6,406 nt of DNA, from positions 1 to 6,406 of the forward strand of contig WTBX01000010.1 in assembly GCA_013138855.1 (NCBI GenBank), read 5' to 3'. Both the position numbers and the translations under genes were made by a program. Position 1 is the first letter of the stretch; each line of letters begins with the position of its first letter. Positions 5,692-6,406 of this stretch are shown here, one piece after another. Under the pieces are notes generated by a model, which did no database searches, was not told where the DNA came from, and saw nothing but the letters and a program-made list of their open reading frames with translations. The DNA is from Methylococcaceae bacterium (GTDB lineage Bacteria; Pseudomonadota; Gammaproteobacteria; Methylococcales; Methylomonadaceae).

Positions 5692-5699
5692 GAGGTGAT
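5692..5699 (+). promoter_or_regulatory. Extended Shine-Dalgarno of coaBC that decides its start
   Basis: GAGGTGAT is a perfect 8-nt complement to the 3' end of bacterial 16S rRNA (GATCACCTCC). The GAGG core ends 7 nt before the ATT at 5703, which is the optimal distance. An in-frame stop TGA at 5691-5693 overlaps the site, so translation cannot begin farther upstream in this frame. Confidence 0.75.
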
Positions 5700-5702
5700 A
5701 TT

Positions 5703-6406
5703 ATTAACAAGCGCATTTTGTTGGCCGTTTGTGGAGGCATTGCTGCGTATAAATCGGCTGAATTGCTAAGATTGTTAATCAAAGCAGGTTTTGATGTGCG
5801 AGTAGTAATGACAGCCTCTGCAACGAAATTTGTTACCCCTTTAACCTTTCAGGCGTTATCGGGTAATCCTGTTCATACAGAATTATTGGATGCTGACCAA
5901 GAAAATGCAATGGGACATATTAACCTTGCTCGCTGGGCGGATAAGATTATCGTTGCTCCTGCTACAGCGAATATAATTGCAAAACTGGCGCATGGGCTTG
6001 CCGATGATTTAGTCAGTACCTTATGCCTTGCGGCCGAATGTCCTATTTATATTGCGCCTGCTATGAATCAAGCAATGTGGCATAAACAAGTTACTCAAGA
6101 TAATATAAAACGTCTACAGGATTATGACTTTAAATTGATTCCACCCGAACAAGGTCAGCAAGCTTGTGGTGAAATTGGTTTTGGGCGCATGGCTGAACCT
6201 GTATCGATTTGTCAGTATTTATTAGAGAGTCACCCGCAAATATTAGCGGGTGTTAAGGTACTTATTAGTGCGGGGGCTACTCGAGAACCCTTAGATCCTG
6301 TACGTTATATCACTAACCGCAGCTCAGGAAAAATGGGCTACGCTTTAGCAGAAGCGGCATTAAACGCAGGGGCAAGCGTGAGTTTAGTGAGTGGTGTTGT
6401 TAATTT
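5703..6406 (+). CDS. coaBC: CoaBC (Dfp) bifunctional coenzyme A biosynthesis enzyme with ATT start, C-terminus cut
   Basis: This cytoplasmic enzyme joins cysteine to 4'-phosphopantothenate (CoaB) and decarboxylates the product to 4'-phosphopantetheine (CoaC, FMN-dependent). The N-terminal CoaC domain (about 1-180) shows ILLAVCGGIAAYKSAELL, the catalytic His72 in GHINLARWAD, PATANIIAKLAHGLADDL, Asn122 in APAMNQAMW, and Cys155 in ACGEIGFGRMAEP. These correspond to E. coli His75, Asn125 and Cys158. The CoaB domain begins near 183 with VLISAGATREPLDPVRYITN and RSSGKMGYALAEAA, and is cut at residue 234; the whole protein is usually about 400 residues. The frame is closed by TGA at 5691, and there is no ATG, GTG or in-register TTG before the first beta strand. 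The chosen start is ATT 5703, giving (M)NKRILLAVCGG, the usual CoaBC N-terminus, behind a strong ribosome site. ATT 5700 is less well spaced. A TTG at 5718 would remove part of strand 1. Confidence 0.93.
   Translation, partial: MNKRILLAVCGGIAAYKSAELLRLLIKAGFDVRVVMTASATKFVTPLTFQALSGNPVHTELLDADQENAMGHINLARWADKIIVAPATANIIAKLAHGLADDLVSTLCLAAECPIYIAPAMNQAMWHKQVTQDNIKRLQDYDFKLIPPEQGQQACGEIGFGRMAEPVSICQYLLESHPQILAGVKVLISAGATREPLDPVRYITNRSSGKMGYALAEAALNAGASVSLVSGVVN

Noticed and set aside
5695..5697. GTG as the coaBC start codon
   Set aside because: It is inside the Shine-Dalgarno and in another frame; the frame it opens does not encode CoaBC.

Overview
The window is AT-rich bacterial DNA that most resembles a low-GC gammaproteobacterium; Thiotrichales- or Methylococcales-like is my guess, not a demonstrated assignment. 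The main clues are a BaeS/BaeR pair close to the enterobacterial proteins, the divergent radC/coaBC pair that is also adjacent in E. coli, and intergenic palindromes built on a GCGACT/AGTCGC stem.

Layout. Positions 1-1039 (minus) hold a secreted YHYH-family protein cut by the left window edge. Its coding start is followed upstream by a candidate promoter and a REP-like inverted doublet (1120-1250). A second, distinct secreted YHYH-family protein lies at 1283-2110 (minus). A 557-bp intergenic region (2111-2667) is unusually rich in inverted and direct repeats and contains a near-consensus BaeR box right at the start of the second YHYH gene. Then comes a tight two-gene operon on the plus strand, baeS (2668-4062) and baeR (4067-4765). 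A short convergent intergenic region carries an AT-rich hairpin and a second REP-like doublet (4832-4915). It is followed by radC (4929-5603, minus), and then coaBC on the plus strand from 5703, cut by the right edge.

How the parts may work together. BaeS is a membrane sensor kinase for envelope stress, BaeR is its response regulator, and two exported YHYH-domain proteins lie divergently beside them. The 16/18 match to the published E. coli BaeR box at the YHYH gene suggests that at least one of these exported proteins may be controlled by the neighbouring kinase/regulator pair. This is inference. The radC-coaBC end is housekeeping, but coaBC has no ATG, GTG or TTG at the expected position. 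The only start that keeps the complete first strand of its nucleotide-binding fold is an ATT, placed ideally after an 8-nt perfect match to the 16S rRNA 3' end.

The strongest points for a second look are the ATT start of coaBC, the BaeR-like box linking baeSR to the YHYH gene, the 11-bp-phased direct repeats upstream of baeS, and the two families of palindromic intergenic repeats. I see no sign of a defence island, phage, transposase, CRISPR array or RNA gene.
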